Shown here piece after piece: positions 1 to 8,485 of a stretch of 64,000 nt of DNA. Numbering within the stretch: position 1 is the stretch's first letter; every line of letters starts with the position of its first letter. Below the pieces are notes generated by a model. That model searched no databases. It was not told where the DNA came from and worked only from the letters and a program-made list of their open reading frames with translations. This stretch comes from Hydrogenophaga sp. (GTDB taxonomy: Bacteria > Pseudomonadota > Gammaproteobacteria > Burkholderiales > Burkholderiaceae_C). The DNA lies in the NCBI GenBank assembly GCA_011391495.1, contig JAABQK010000002.1:248001-312000 (forward strand). Direction: 5' to 3'. The position numbers and the translations under genes are program-made.

Positions 1-26
1 GGCCCGATTGTCTCAGACCACCGCAC

Positions 27-53
27 GAAGCGCTTGAGTTCGCTCAGCGCTTC
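27..53 (-). terminator. Hairpin overlapping the phaR stop codon
   Basis: An 8-bp perfect stem (GAAGCGCT with AGCGCTTC), extended by GAG/CTC around a TTCG loop after one bulged base, spans the phaR stop. There is no T-run after it, so it may stabilise the transcript end or assist termination rather than be a complete intrinsic terminator. Confidence 0.35.
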
Positions 54-586
54 AAGCCCAAAGCAGCCAGCATCTGCTCGCTGTTCTTCTGCATCTGCTC
101 CTGCATCTGAGTGAAGGCGCTGCGCGACTGCTCCAGATAAGTCCCCATCATCCCCTGCATCATCGGGGACTGCACGTTGGTGAACTGTTTCCAGACTTCG
201 GGATTGAGGCCCTGGGACTGCTCGGTCATCTTGTGCTGCAGGTCCATGAAGATCTGCACGTTCTTCTCAAGATAGGAACCCATGAAGTCCTGCATGGCAT
301 GACCGTAGAAACGGATGATGTTCGCCAGCACCTGTTCCGTGAAGATGGGGACGCCCGCGGTTTCTTCCTCAAGAATGATCTGCAGCAGGATGCTGCGGGT
401 GAGGTCGTCGTTGGTCTTGGCGTCGCGAACCACAAAACGTTCGTTGTCCATCACCAGCGTCTTGACTTCTGCCAGCGTGATGTAGGACGAGGTGTCGGTG
501 TCGTACAGACGACGGTTCGGGTATTTCTTGATTACCCGAACGGCGCCTGGATTGGCGTTGCTGGCGTCGGCCTTGCTTTTTTGCAC
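44..586 (-). CDS. phaR: Polyhydroxyalkanoate synthesis repressor PhaR
   Basis: A 180-residue DNA-binding regulator that in related bacteria represses phasin and PHA-cycle genes and is released when it binds PHA granules. The N-terminal PHB/PHA DNA-binding domain is recognisable from the KKYPNRRLYDT motif (residues 20-30) and the following SSYITLAEV. The middle PHB_acc-type segment contains LTRSILLQIILEEE. The C-terminal third is rich in Gln and Met, as is usual in this family. The gene stands alone, with no phaC or phaA beside it. The 3-hydroxybutyrate dehydrogenase gene about 4 kb away acts in the same metabolic area. Assignment is by motif and length. Confidence 0.93.
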   Translation of the reverse strand: MQKSKADASNANPGAVRVIKKYPNRRLYDTDTSSYITLAEVKTLVMDNERFVVRDAKTNDDLTRSILLQIILEEETAGVPIFTEQVLANIIRFYGHAMQDFMGSYLEKNVQIFMDLQHKMTEQSQGLNPEVWKQFTNVQSPMMQGMMGTYLEQSRSAFTQMQEQMQKNSEQMLAALGLKR

Positions 587-652
587 TACTGGACTTTCAG
601 AATGGAAAACGGCGCGTCAACCTGAGCGGAACCAAGCCGGAGCCTACACCGC

Positions 653-658
653 ATTCTA
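653..658 (-). promoter_or_regulatory. Candidate -10 element of phaR
   Basis: On the minus strand this reads TAGAAT, 67 bases upstream of the phaR start codon. The same hexamer recurs ahead of mfd and the PhnD-like gene in this window. No convincing -35 was found, so this is a weak call. Confidence 0.3.
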
Positions 659-750
659 GAAAGCCGGACCGATGGATGTCAGCATGGGTTTACCCTGTGC
701 GCGTCCGGGAATCACCCGCCTGGGTTGCAGACCCCGCGCGCAGAACCAAC

Positions 751-781
751 AAAAAAGGGCCTGACTTGAGGTCTGGCCCTT
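751..781 (-). terminator. Intrinsic terminator of tRNA-Val(GAC)
   Basis: On the minus strand AAGGGCC pairs with GGCCCTT, extended by GAC/GTC across one mismatch, and is followed by six T residues. It begins 18 bases after the tRNA 3' end, which is classic rho-independent geometry. It separates the tRNA from phaR downstream. Confidence 0.8.
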
Positions 782-798
782 GGTGTATCGAAAAGGTT

Positions 799-875
799 TG
801 GTAGGCGCGATTGGACTCGAACCAACGACCCCCACCATGTCAAGGTGGTGCTCTAACCAGCTGAGCTACGCGCCT
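799..875 (-). tRNA. tRNA-Val (anticodon GAC)
   Basis: The minus strand folds into a full cloverleaf. The 7-bp acceptor is AGGCGCG/CGCGCCT, followed by discriminator A and an encoded CCA. The anticodon stem CCACC/GGTGG closes a TTGACAT loop whose positions 34-36 are GAC, decoding GUC/GUU valine codons. The T-loop is TTCGAGT. Length is 77 nt including CCA. A TATACT -10-like hexamer lies 21 bases upstream (897-902, minus strand), and a terminator follows. Confidence 0.95.
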
Positions 876-935
876 ACAAACTGTTCGAAGCCTTGGAGTA
901 TAGCAGCATCAGAAGCGGCGTTCTTGTGCACCGTA

Positions 936-3263
936 TCACTTGCGCCGCACGACGCGCACGCCTGGCACATCTCCCACCACCGCCATCGCGCGCGCCACCT
1001 GTCGCGCATCGCTCACCTCGATGGTGAACGTCATCCAGGCGACGCCCTTCACCGACTGCGTCTGCACACCAATGACATTCATTTTTTCACGGGCGAATAC
1101 ATCAGAAATGTCGCGCAGCAAGCCCTGGCGATCCTGAGCCTCCACTGCCACGTCCACCGGGTAGACCGCCGGTGCCGAAGCGCCCCCGCCTCGCCCACCC
1201 CACTGCACCTCGATCACCCGGTCGGGATTCTTGCGCCGCAGGTGGGCAAAATCGCTGCAGTCGCTGCGGTGAATGCTGACGCCCTTGCCGCGGGTAATGA
1301 AGCCGGCGATGTCGTCTGGCGGCGCGGGCTTGCAGCATCTGGCGAGCTGGGTCATGAGCGAATCGACCCCCACCACCAGCACATTGCCACCGCCCGAGCT
1401 GGCCGGCTTGCGCGGTTTTTTCAGCCAGGCGGGCGTTTCGTCCGCCACGGCAGCCGCTTCAGCGGGTCGCAGGTAGGTTTCAATCGCACGCAGAGACAGC
1501 TCGTCCTTGCCGACCTGCTCAAACAGATCCTGCGCAGAGGACAGGCCCATGCCTGCGGCGAGGTCCTCCAGCTTGAGTGCTGTACGACCTTCCCGCTGCA
1601 GCAGCTTTTCAACCGCCTCGCGCCCGCGCGCCACAGTTTCCTGCAGGGCCTGCGCGTTGAACCAGGCGCGCACCTTGCTTTTGGCACGGTGACTGACGAG
1701 GTACCCAAGGTCGGGATTGAGCCAGTCGCGCGACGGCCCGCCCTCCTTCGCGGCGACGATCTCCACCGTCTGCCCGTTTTGCAGCGGTGTGTTGAGCGTG
1801 ACCATCGCACCGTCCACCCGCGCGCCCCGGCAGCGATTCCCGAGACTGGTGTGCACGCTGTAGGCGAAGTCCAATGCGGTAGCACCCTGGGGCAACTCCA
1901 CGATGGCGGCGTCGGGTGTGAGCACGTAGATGCGGTCATCAAACAACCCCTGGGCACTGCCGCTGAGATCGCGCTCCCAGGCGAGCAGCTGGCGCAACAC
2001 TGCAATCTTGGCGTCGTATTCGGAACTGGCCGAGACGCCCGCGTAGCCTTTCGCACCCGCTTCCTTGTAAGCCCAATGGGCAGCCACGCCGTGCTCGGCA
2101 TGATCGTGCATGGCCTGTGTCCGGATCTGGATCTCAAACGCCCTGCCTTGATCGTCTCGAACCACGGTGTGCAGCGACTGGTACCCGTTGGCTTTGGGCT
2201 TGGCAATGTAGTCGTCGAACTCTGCCGTCACTGGAGAAAACTGGGCATGTACGTGGGCCAGAACGGCATAGCAGTCGTCGACTTCCGGCACGATCACCCG
2301 CAGGGCCCGGATATCAAAGACCTGGTTGAAATCCAGCGACTTGCCACGCATTTTCTTGACAATGCTGTAGATGTGCTTGGGGCGCCCCTGGACTGATGCC
2401 TTGACGCCTTGCTGCAGCAGCTCTTGCTCCAGTCGCTGCCGCACCTGCTCGACATGGGCTTCGCGCTCGGCGCGCTTCTCGTCCAGCAGACGGGCCACTT
2501 CCTTGTAGGTCTGTGGCTCCAGGAACCGGAAGGCCAGGTCTTCCATTTCCCATTTGATCTGCCAGATTCCCAGCCGGTTGGCCAGCGGCGCGAAAACGTG
2601 GAGCGACTCGCTGGCCATCGCTTGGCCTGGGGCGCCCTTGCTGGCTGCAAAGAAGCGAAGGGTCTGCAAACGGGAGGCCAGCCGCAACATGACCACCCGC
2701 AGATCGCGCGAGAAGGCCAGCAGCATTTTGCGCACGTTCTCGGTCTGGCTCGCAGCCAGTTCAGACAGGGGCACCTTGCCAGGGGAGGCCACGGGCAGCG
2801 CTTGCTCCTGTGCAGCCAGGCGCTCTTCCTCCTTCTTGGCCTGCACCTCCGCGACCTTGGCGCGCGCCAGCCGCTGCAACTGCACCAGCTTGGTGGTCTC
2901 GACGGCCAGCGCCGCGAAGTTGTCGCCAAACGCCTTGGCGATCACTTCCTGCGGACGGTTCAAGTGCTGACAGGCATAGACCAGATACGCGGCAGCCTGC
3001 ATGGCCTCGGAACCGCCAATCTCGCCCAGAATCTGCGCAACGGCGTCGGCGTGCGCGAGGATGTTCTCTCCTGTATCGAGCTGCTCAAACGCCAGCAGTG
3101 GCTCGGCAAACGCCCGGGCACGCACCAGGGCTTGCGGCTGGTGCGGCAGGCTATCCGATGTGGCGGCGACGATGGCTGCTGGCCCTGGCTGCCGCGCGGA
3201 AGCCGGCGCAAGGGCATCGCCTTGCGGAGCGTCTGTGGATGCAATGGGTGCCGAACGCTTCAT
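936..3263 (-). CDS. relA: GTP pyrophosphokinase RelA, (p)ppGpp synthetase
   Basis: Makes (p)ppGpp from ATP and GTP/GDP in response to amino-acid starvation on the ribosome. The 775-residue product has an N-terminal HD-hydrolase region in which the metal-binding HD is lost (YACQHLN at that place), a synthetase domain with KANGYQSLHT, a TGS domain beginning DDRIYVLTP, and a C-terminal ACT domain. The synthetase carries EFDD, the EXDD signature of monofunctional RelA, rather than the RXKD of bifunctional Rel/SpoT. A separate hydrolase (SpoT) must therefore exist elsewhere. I chose the internal ATG that begins MKRSAPIAS; an in-frame ATG 14 codons upstream adds residues that look non-conserved. 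Confidence 0.95.
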   Translation of the reverse strand: MKRSAPIASTDAPQGDALAPASARQPGPAAIVAATSDSLPHQPQALVRARAFAEPLLAFEQLDTGENILAHADAVAQILGEIGGSEAMQAAAYLVYACQHLNRPQEVIAKAFGDNFAALAVETTKLVQLQRLARAKVAEVQAKKEEERLAAQEQALPVASPGKVPLSELAASQTENVRKMLLAFSRDLRVVMLRLASRLQTLRFFAASKGAPGQAMASESLHVFAPLANRLGIWQIKWEMEDLAFRFLEPQTYKEVARLLDEKRAEREAHVEQVRQRLEQELLQQGVKASVQGRPKHIYSIVKKMRGKSLDFNQVFDIRALRVIVPEVDDCYAVLAHVHAQFSPVTAEFDDYIAKPKANGYQSLHTVVRDDQGRAFEIQIRTQAMHDHAEHGVAAHWAYKEAGAKGYAGVSASSEYDAKIAVLRQLLAWERDLSGSAQGLFDDRIYVLTPDAAIVELPQGATALDFAYSVHTSLGNRCRGARVDGAMVTLNTPLQNGQTVEIVAAKEGGPSRDWLNPDLGYLVSHRAKSKVRAWFNAQALQETVARGREAVEKLLQREGRTALKLEDLAAGMGLSSAQDLFEQVGKDELSLRAIETYLRPAEAAAVADETPAWLKKPRKPASSGGGNVLVVGVDSLMTQLARCCKPAPPDDIAGFITRGKGVSIHRSDCSDFAHLRRKNPDRVIEVQWGGRGGGASAPAVYPVDVAVEAQDRQGLLRDISDVFAREKMNVIGVQTQSVKGVAWMTFTIEVSDARQVARAMAVVGDVPGVRVVRRK

Positions 3264-3282
3264 GTCAGATTCAGCCACCCCG

Positions 3283-4200
3283 TCAGGCTGCCCACAAAAA
3301 GTCACGCACCACGGCCACCTGGTCAGCGGCTACCAGTGTGGGCGCATGACCCACCCCCTCGAAGGAGACGCAGCGTGCCCGGGGTCCGCGGCGCGCCATC
3401 TGCTCCGCGGTCTCCGGCGTCAGCAAATCTGACTGGGCTCCTCGCAGAAGCAAGGTCGGCGCCTTGATGGCGTCATAGAGCCCCCACAAGGCCGCTTCAC
3501 CCTCGCGCACAGCCTGTCTCGATGCGACCTCGTCCGCCGCCATCAAGACCTTCAAGGGCAAGGCAATCGCAGGGTCGTAGTGCAGCCACCAGCGACCTTC
3601 ACGCTCCTGCAGCATGGGTTGCGAGAGTGCGTGCCACTGGGCGGCGGTGTGCGGACCAAATCCCGAGGAGATGGACGCCAGGTAGTCAACCGCGTCCTGC
3701 TCGGTCGCGAACGACGGGTTCATCCCCAGGTAAGCTCCGATGCGCTGAAGCGCCTCCCACTGGATCACAGGCCCCACGTCGTTGAGGATCAGCCTGCGGG
3801 GCGCAAGGGCAGGCTGGGCTGCCACCGCCATACCGATCAGCCCCCCCATGCTGGTGCCCACCCAGTCGATTTGCACACCGGGCGTCTCTGCTCGCAGTTG
3901 CATCAACAGCGCGCCCAGGTCGGCTGCGTAGGTACCGACCTGGTACGCCATGGGATCCTCGAGCCAGTCGCTGTGACCACGCCCAGCCACATCCACCGCA
4001 ACCACCCGACTGCGAGCCGACAGGGCATGCGCCAAGGTGTCGAAGTCCCGCCCCTGGCGCGACAGGCCATGTACGCACACCACCACATGGCTGCGTGCTT
4101 CAGCGGCCGAAGGCCATTCCCAATAGGCCATGCGCCGCCCGCCACCGCCTCTGGCCTGGACTCCGGCGACGGACAGAAACTTGAGTGAGGGTTGGCGCAT
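3283..4200 (-). CDS. Alpha/beta-fold hydrolase (serine nucleophile)
   Basis: A 305-residue alpha/beta hydrolase. It has the oxyanion HG of VCVHGLSRQGRDFD, the nucleophile elbow GTSMGG (GXSXG), a late acid-bearing stretch and the catalytic His in GVGHAPTL. The substrate cannot be read from sequence. It is divergent from bdhA with an 80-base gap and lies 19 bases upstream of the relA start on the same strand, so it may be cotranscribed with relA. The start was set at the ATG giving MRQPSLKFLS, because the longer reading runs into bdhA. The region before this ATG has only a poor ribosome-binding site. Confidence 0.85.
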   Translation of the reverse strand: MRQPSLKFLSVAGVQARGGGGRRMAYWEWPSAAEARSHVVVCVHGLSRQGRDFDTLAHALSARSRVVAVDVAGRGHSDWLEDPMAYQVGTYAADLGALLMQLRAETPGVQIDWVGTSMGGLIGMAVAAQPALAPRRLILNDVGPVIQWEALQRIGAYLGMNPSFATEQDAVDYLASISSGFGPHTAAQWHALSQPMLQEREGRWWLHYDPAIALPLKVLMAADEVASRQAVREGEAALWGLYDAIKAPTLLLRGAQSDLLTPETAEQMARRGPRARCVSFEGVGHAPTLVAADQVAVVRDFLWAA

Positions 4201-4280
4201 GCTGAGGGTCGTCCCGGTGGACCTACTTGATAATGATTCAATCACTGTTCGTTCAATCCTAATGGAACTGGAGACCACCC

Positions 4281-5051
4281 ATGCTTGCAAACAAGACCGC
4301 CCTTGTCACCGGATCCACCAGCGGCATCGGCCTGGGCATTGCCAAGGCCCTTGCGCGCCAGGGCGCCAATATCCTGCTCAATGGTTTTGGCGATGCGCAA
4401 GGCCCCCAGGCTGAAATATCGGCACTCGGAGCGAGGGTGGCCTACCACGGTGCGGACATGAGCAAGCCCAGCGAGATTGAGGACATGATGCAGTTTGCTG
4501 CCGCCCAGTTCGGCCGAGTGGACATTCTGGTCAACAACGCGGGCATCCAGCACGTGGCGCGCGTGGAGAGTTTTCCTGTTGACAAGTGGGATGCCATTCT
4601 CGCCATCAACCTGAGCAGCGCCTTTCACGCCACACGCCTTGCGCTGCCGGCCATGCAGGCAGCCAACTGGGGCCGCATCATCAATGTGGCATCGGTGCAC
4701 GGTCTGGTCGGCTCTTCAGAAAAATCCGCCTATGTGGCGGCCAAGCATGGCGTGGTCGGTCTCACCAAGGTCACGGCCCTGGAAAATGCCACCTCAGGCG
4801 TGACCTGCAACGCCATCTGCCCGGGATGGGTGCTCACACCCCTCGTGCAAAAGCAGGTGGACGCCAAGGCGGTGGCGATGGGCCTGTCCAACGACGAGGC
4901 CAAGAGGCAGCTGCTGGGGGAGAAGGAGCCCTCCATGCAGTTCACCACCCCGGAGGAACTGGGTGAACTGGCGGTGTTCTTCTGTTCGCCCGCGGCCAAC
5001 AATGTGCGTGGAGTGGCCTGGAACATGGATGGGGGCTGGGTGGCCCAGTGA
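4281..5051 (+). CDS. bdhA: 3-hydroxybutyrate dehydrogenase
   Basis: A short-chain dehydrogenase that interconverts (R)-3-hydroxybutyrate and acetoacetate with NAD, a step in reuse of PHB monomers. Its 256 residues show the TGSTSGIG nucleotide-binding motif (10-17), NNAG (85-88), catalytic Ser138, Tyr151 and Lys155 (YVAAK) and a C-terminal GGWVAQ, all typical of BdhA. A GGAG ribosome-binding site lies upstream of the ATG. It is transcribed away from the hydrolase gene and ends at a strong bidirectional terminator. Another SDR specificity is possible, but the overall match to hydroxybutyrate dehydrogenases is close. Confidence 0.93.
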   Translation: MLANKTALVTGSTSGIGLGIAKALARQGANILLNGFGDAQGPQAEISALGARVAYHGADMSKPSEIEDMMQFAAAQFGRVDILVNNAGIQHVARVESFPVDKWDAILAINLSSAFHATRLALPAMQAANWGRIINVASVHGLVGSSEKSAYVAAKHGVVGLTKVTALENATSGVTCNAICPGWVLTPLVQKQVDAKAVAMGLSNDEAKRQLLGEKEPSMQFTTPEELGELAVFFCSPAANNVRGVAWNMDGGWVAQ

Positions 5052-5066
5052 ATGGGCTGACCCGTT

Positions 5067-5099
5067 GAGCAAAAGGCCCGCAATGCGGGCCTTTTGCTC
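5067..5099. terminator. Bidirectional intrinsic terminator between bdhA and the SIMPL gene
   Basis: A near-perfect inverted repeat (GAGCAAAAGGCCCGC / GCGGGCCTTTTGCTC with a 3-base loop) lies between two convergent genes. A-rich and T-rich arms on either side let it act in both directions. Confidence 0.85.
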
Positions 5100-5114
5100 G
5101 GGTCGCAGAGCCGG

Positions 5115-5861
5115 TCAGCGCAGCTGGATGGAGCCGGAGACCGTCACGTTGACCATGCTCTTTCCGGCCTCGACGGATACTGGCGCATCGGACATGGCCG
5201 CCTTGGCCTGCATGGCCATGACACGGGGGACCGGCTGGCCGCCGCCCTGGTCGGCCGAGCTGATGGACAACTCACGCAGGGCGTAGCCCGCAAAGCCAAA
5301 ACCTTTTGCGACCTCGGTCGCGCGGGCCTTGAAACGCTCGATGGCCAGCGCCTGGACGTCGGATTCCAGTTTCTGCTGCGCCTGTCGCGAAAGGCTGAAA
5401 CCCACATTCCCCATGGTCAACGTCTGGATCTTGCCGGCCGTGGTGCTGATGCGAGCGAAATCCCGGCCTTCCAGCACCAGCTCCGTGGTGCCCTGCCAGC
5501 CACTGATTTTGCCGGCGCTGCTGTAGCGCGGATAGAGGGTGAACTGGCCGGTTCGAACTTCAAGAAGCTGCGGCTGCGCAGCAGCCTTGGCTACCCCCAG
5601 CGCAGCGTCCAGCGCCACCTTGAGCTGGTTTTGCACCGTGGCGGCGTCTGTTCCCTCTTTGGTGGTGTTGAGGCTCATGCTCAACCAGTCCTGCTGGACA
5701 TCCATGAAGCCGCTGGCGGCAATGTGCACCACATTCACGGGTTCCATCACGCCTGATGTGGGCTGGGCCGCGGCACCAGCACCCAAGCCCAGTCCGATAA
5801 CCGCTGCCAGAAGGACCCGAAAGGAACGGGGGACCGCCGAACAAGAAACAGGGAGGGTCAT
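5115..5861 (-). CDS. SIMPL-domain exported protein (DUF541 / YggE-like)
   Basis: A 248-residue predicted periplasmic protein. The N terminus has a basic start and a hydrophobic stretch (LLAAVIGLGLGAGAAAQ), typical of a Sec signal peptide with cleavage near residue 33. The remainder resembles the SIMPL/DUF541 family, to which E. coli YggE and BP26 belong; those proteins are linked to oxidative-stress tolerance and form channel-like oligomers. Its ATG overlaps the stop of the upstream small exported protein by four bases (ATGA), so translation of the two is likely coupled. The exact biochemical role is unknown. Confidence 0.85.
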   Translation of the reverse strand: MTLPVSCSAVPRSFRVLLAAVIGLGLGAGAAAQPTSGVMEPVNVVHIAASGFMDVQQDWLSMSLNTTKEGTDAATVQNQLKVALDAALGVAKAAAQPQLLEVRTGQFTLYPRYSSAGKISGWQGTTELVLEGRDFARISTTAGKIQTLTMGNVGFSLSRQAQQKLESDVQALAIERFKARATEVAKGFGFAGYALRELSISSADQGGGQPVPRVMAMQAKAAMSDAPVSVEAGKSMVNVTVSGSIQLR

Positions 5862-6157
5862 GGTTTGTTGCCAAAGAACTCGCTCGGCGTCTGACTCCGG
5901 AGTTGCTCACGCATCCGGTGACGTTCCTCGACAGACAGCCTGTAGGGCCTGCTGCCGGGATCTTCCATGTCATCGAAAGGCTGGCGCAAGGCATCACGCA
6001 ACTTGATCGGGCTGCGGGCTTCAATGTTCTGCATGGAAATGGGCACAACGACACTGGTCGTGTCTGCCATCGTCGGGTGCTCGCGCCGGTCCAGCGATCC
6101 CGCCATGCTGGGCCCCAGGGCCAGCAGCAAACACCCACCTGATAAGTACGTCTTCAT
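5858..6157 (-). CDS. Small exported protein of unknown function
   Basis: A 99-residue protein. I placed the start at the ATG giving MKTYLSGGCLLLALGPSMAG, a plausible signal peptide with cleavage after SMAG. The mature part is short, charged and rich in Arg and Pro, with DALRQPFDDMEDPGSRPYRLS followed by EERHRMREQL. No known domain is recognised. The gene is translationally coupled (ATGA) to the SIMPL gene downstream, suggesting a two-gene unit, and is divergent from ompR across 169 bases. A longer open frame upstream looks non-coding because it crosses that promoter region. Confidence 0.7.
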   Translation of the reverse strand: MKTYLSGGCLLLALGPSMAGSLDRREHPTMADTTSVVVPISMQNIEARSPIKLRDALRQPFDDMEDPGSRPYRLSVEERHRMREQLRSQTPSEFFGNKP

Positions 6158-6326
6158 GATTCGTTCCAGTATGCACTCTGATCCCATTGTGTGATGCGAC
6201 GAACGGGGCCTGACCGCGGCTGGAGGCAACATCTGTAACAGCTTGTCAAAAAAATAAAAAACGTGTGCTGACAAGCACTTGGCGCTGCCACAATCGAGTT
6301 TGTTACATTTACTGGAAGTTGCTGCC

Positions 6327-7058
6327 ATGCCACAAACCAATACCCGCCCCAACAAGGTTCTGGTTGTCGACGACGACGTCCGCATCCGTGACCTGCTGCG
6401 CCGCTACCTGATGCAGGAGGGCTTTGAGGTCATGCTCGCAGAAGATGGCAAAGCACTGAACCGGGTACTCCAGCGCGAGTCGGTCGACCTGATCGTGCTG
6501 GACCTGATGATGCCCGGGGAAGACGGCTTGTCCATCTGCCGGCGGCTGCGCGCCAACGGCGACCGCACACCCATCATCATGCTGACGGCGAAGAGCGAAG
6601 ACGTGGACCGCATCGTCGGGCTGGAAGTGGGGGCCGACGACTACCTCGGCAAGCCCTTCAATCCGCGTGAACTGCTGGCTCGCATCCATGCCGTTTTGCG
6701 TCGGCGCCCCCCCACAGAGGTTCCCGGTGCGCCGTCGCAGGACCAGGAAGTGGTGAAGTTCGGCCCGTTTGAATTCGATCTGAGCCTGCGCACGCTGCGC
6801 AAGGAAGGAGCCGACCTGCCACTGACCACCGGTGAATTTGCCATGCTCAAGGCACTGGTGCGTCATCCGCGCCAGCCGCTGTCCCGTGAAAAGCTGGCCC
6901 AGCTGGCGCGAGGGCGGGAGTTCGAGCCCTTTGACCGCAGCCTGGATGTGCAGGTCTCGCGCCTGCGCAAGCTCATTGAAGAAGACGCCGCCTCGCCCCG
7001 CTACCTGCAAACGGTCTGGGGGGTGGGTTATGTGTTTGTTCCGGACGGAAATACCTGA
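6327..7058 (+). CDS. ompR: Response regulator OmpR
   Basis: A 243-residue DNA-binding response regulator of the OmpR/PhoB family. The receiver domain has the acidic pocket VVDDD (residues 13-17), phospho-acceptor Asp59 in LIVLDLMMPGEDG and the conserved Lys in LGKPFNP. The C-terminal winged helix ends PRYLQTVWGVGYVF. It forms an operon with the kinase downstream, whose ATG overlaps this stop by one base (TGATG). The start is the ATG giving MPQTNTRPNK, preceded by a GGAAG-type ribosome-binding site. In enterobacteria OmpR controls porins in response to osmolarity; the regulon here is unknown. Confidence 0.95.
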   Translation: MPQTNTRPNKVLVVDDDVRIRDLLRRYLMQEGFEVMLAEDGKALNRVLQRESVDLIVLDLMMPGEDGLSICRRLRANGDRTPIIMLTAKSEDVDRIVGLEVGADDYLGKPFNPRELLARIHAVLRRRPPTEVPGAPSQDQEVVKFGPFEFDLSLRTLRKEGADLPLTTGEFAMLKALVRHPRQPLSREKLAQLARGREFEPFDRSLDVQVSRLRKLIEEDAASPRYLQTVWGVGYVFVPDGNT

Positions 7059-8461
7059 TGTCCGACGAGTCCCGGGTTCCGTTTGAGACCCAGCCCACGG
7101 CTCTGGAGACTGCGCCCGCCCCACTGGAGATGCGACCACCGCGGGGCGTCAGTCTGTTCTGGCGCACCTTTTTCTTTCTCTCTCTGCTGCTGGTGGGTTG
7201 CATCGTGGCCTGGCTGCAGACCTTCCGGGCGCTCGAATACGAACCCCGGGCCCTCCAAAGTGCCCAGCAGCTGGCTTCACTGGTGAACCTGAGCCGCGCG
7301 GCATTGGTGCACTCGGACTCCATTGCACGGGTCTCGCTGGTCAAGACCCTGGCGGACGAAGAAGGACTGCGCATTGCGCCCCGGGAGCCGGCAGACACCT
7401 ACCTCCTCTACAACACGGACAGTCTGAGCCGCAACGTGAGTGAGCGGCTGAAAGCACGCCTGGGCTTGGACACGGTCGTCGCGCGCGAGGTCAACGGCGC
7501 GCCAGGCCTGTGGATCGGTTTCACCATTGATGGCGACCCGTACTGGCTGCTGACCGACCCTTCCCGGATCGGGCCGGTGGCTGGCACCACCTGGCTGATC
7601 TGGCTGGGCACCGCCGCCCTGCTGTCCCTCACCGGTGCCGCCCTGATCGCCCGGCTGATCAACCACCCGCTGAAGAAACTCTCCTTCGCGGCCGGGCGGG
7701 TGCGCGAGGGTGACTTCAACGCCAGCCAGCTCAACGAGGCCGTCGCGACCAGCGAGATCCGGGAGGTGAACATCGGTTTCAACCGCATGGCCCAGCGCCT
7801 GAGCAAGATCGAACAGGACCGCGCCCTCATGCTGGCCGGCATTTCGCACGACCTTCGCACGCCGCTGGCGCGACTGCGCCTGGAAACCGAAATGAGCGTG
7901 GACGACCTGCAGGCGCGGGAGCACATGGCGGCAGACATCGAACAGGTCAACGCCATCATCGACAAGTTTCTGGACTACGCGCGCCCGGACCACATCCAGC
8001 CCGAACCGGTCAACCTGAACCAGGTCGTGGACGCCGCCATCTTTGCGCTGGGCTCCGATCCGGACACCAAGATCACCACCAGCATCCCACCCGACACCAT
8101 GGTGATGGGCGATGCGGTCGAACTGCAGCGCGTTTTTGCCAACCTGCTGGAAAACGCCCAGCGCTATGGCAAGGATCCGGTGTCGGGCCTGACACGCGTG
8201 GAGATTGCCTGCAAGGCCAAAGACGACTGGGTCCTGGTCAAGCTGCGCGACCACGGCCAGGGCGTCAGCCCGGAAATGATCGAGCAGCTGACCCAGCCGT
8301 TCTTTCGCGGCGATGCATCGCGCAGCTCAGCCACCGGCACGGGCCTGGGGCTGGCGATCGTCGAGCGCGCGATTGCCCGGATGGGCGGGCGGTTTGCACT
8401 GGCCAACAGCAGCACCGGTGGTCTCGCGGCCCACATGCGGCTACCCAAAGCGCCCACCTGA
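7058..8461 (+). CDS. envZ: Osmosensor histidine kinase EnvZ
   Basis: The 467-residue membrane sensor kinase partner of OmpR. Transmembrane segments fall at about residues 31-50 and 180-200, enclosing a periplasmic domain. A HAMP linker follows, then the H-box ISHDLRTPLARLRLE with phospho-acceptor His264, and the HATPase_c domain with N-box (FANLLENAQRYG), G1 (DHGQGV) and G2 (GTGLGLAIV). The start overlaps the ompR stop by one base, indicating translational coupling. The N-terminal cytoplasmic leader of about 30 residues is Pro- and Glu-rich. Confidence 0.93.
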   Translation: MSDESRVPFETQPTALETAPAPLEMRPPRGVSLFWRTFFFLSLLLVGCIVAWLQTFRALEYEPRALQSAQQLASLVNLSRAALVHSDSIARVSLVKTLADEEGLRIAPREPADTYLLYNTDSLSRNVSERLKARLGLDTVVAREVNGAPGLWIGFTIDGDPYWLLTDPSRIGPVAGTTWLIWLGTAALLSLTGAALIARLINHPLKKLSFAAGRVREGDFNASQLNEAVATSEIREVNIGFNRMAQRLSKIEQDRALMLAGISHDLRTPLARLRLETEMSVDDLQAREHMAADIEQVNAIIDKFLDYARPDHIQPEPVNLNQVVDAAIFALGSDPDTKITTSIPPDTMVMGDAVELQRVFANLLENAQRYGKDPVSGLTRVEIACKAKDDWVLVKLRDHGQGVSPEMIEQLTQPFFRGDASRSSATGTGLGLAIVERAIARMGGRFALANSSTGGLAAHMRLPKAPT

Positions 8462-8485
8462 AAGCGCCCTGCTTTCCGCGCTGGC

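Noticed and set aside
799-875. tRNA-Val as a phage or island attachment site
   Set aside because: No integrase, direct repeat of the tRNA 3' end, or foreign genes nearby; the same holds for the tRNA at 19.6 kb.
4237-4258. TTCAATC direct repeat (15 bases apart) between the hydrolase gene and bdhA
   Set aside because: Only seven bases long and in an AT-richer promoter gap; not enough to claim an operator.
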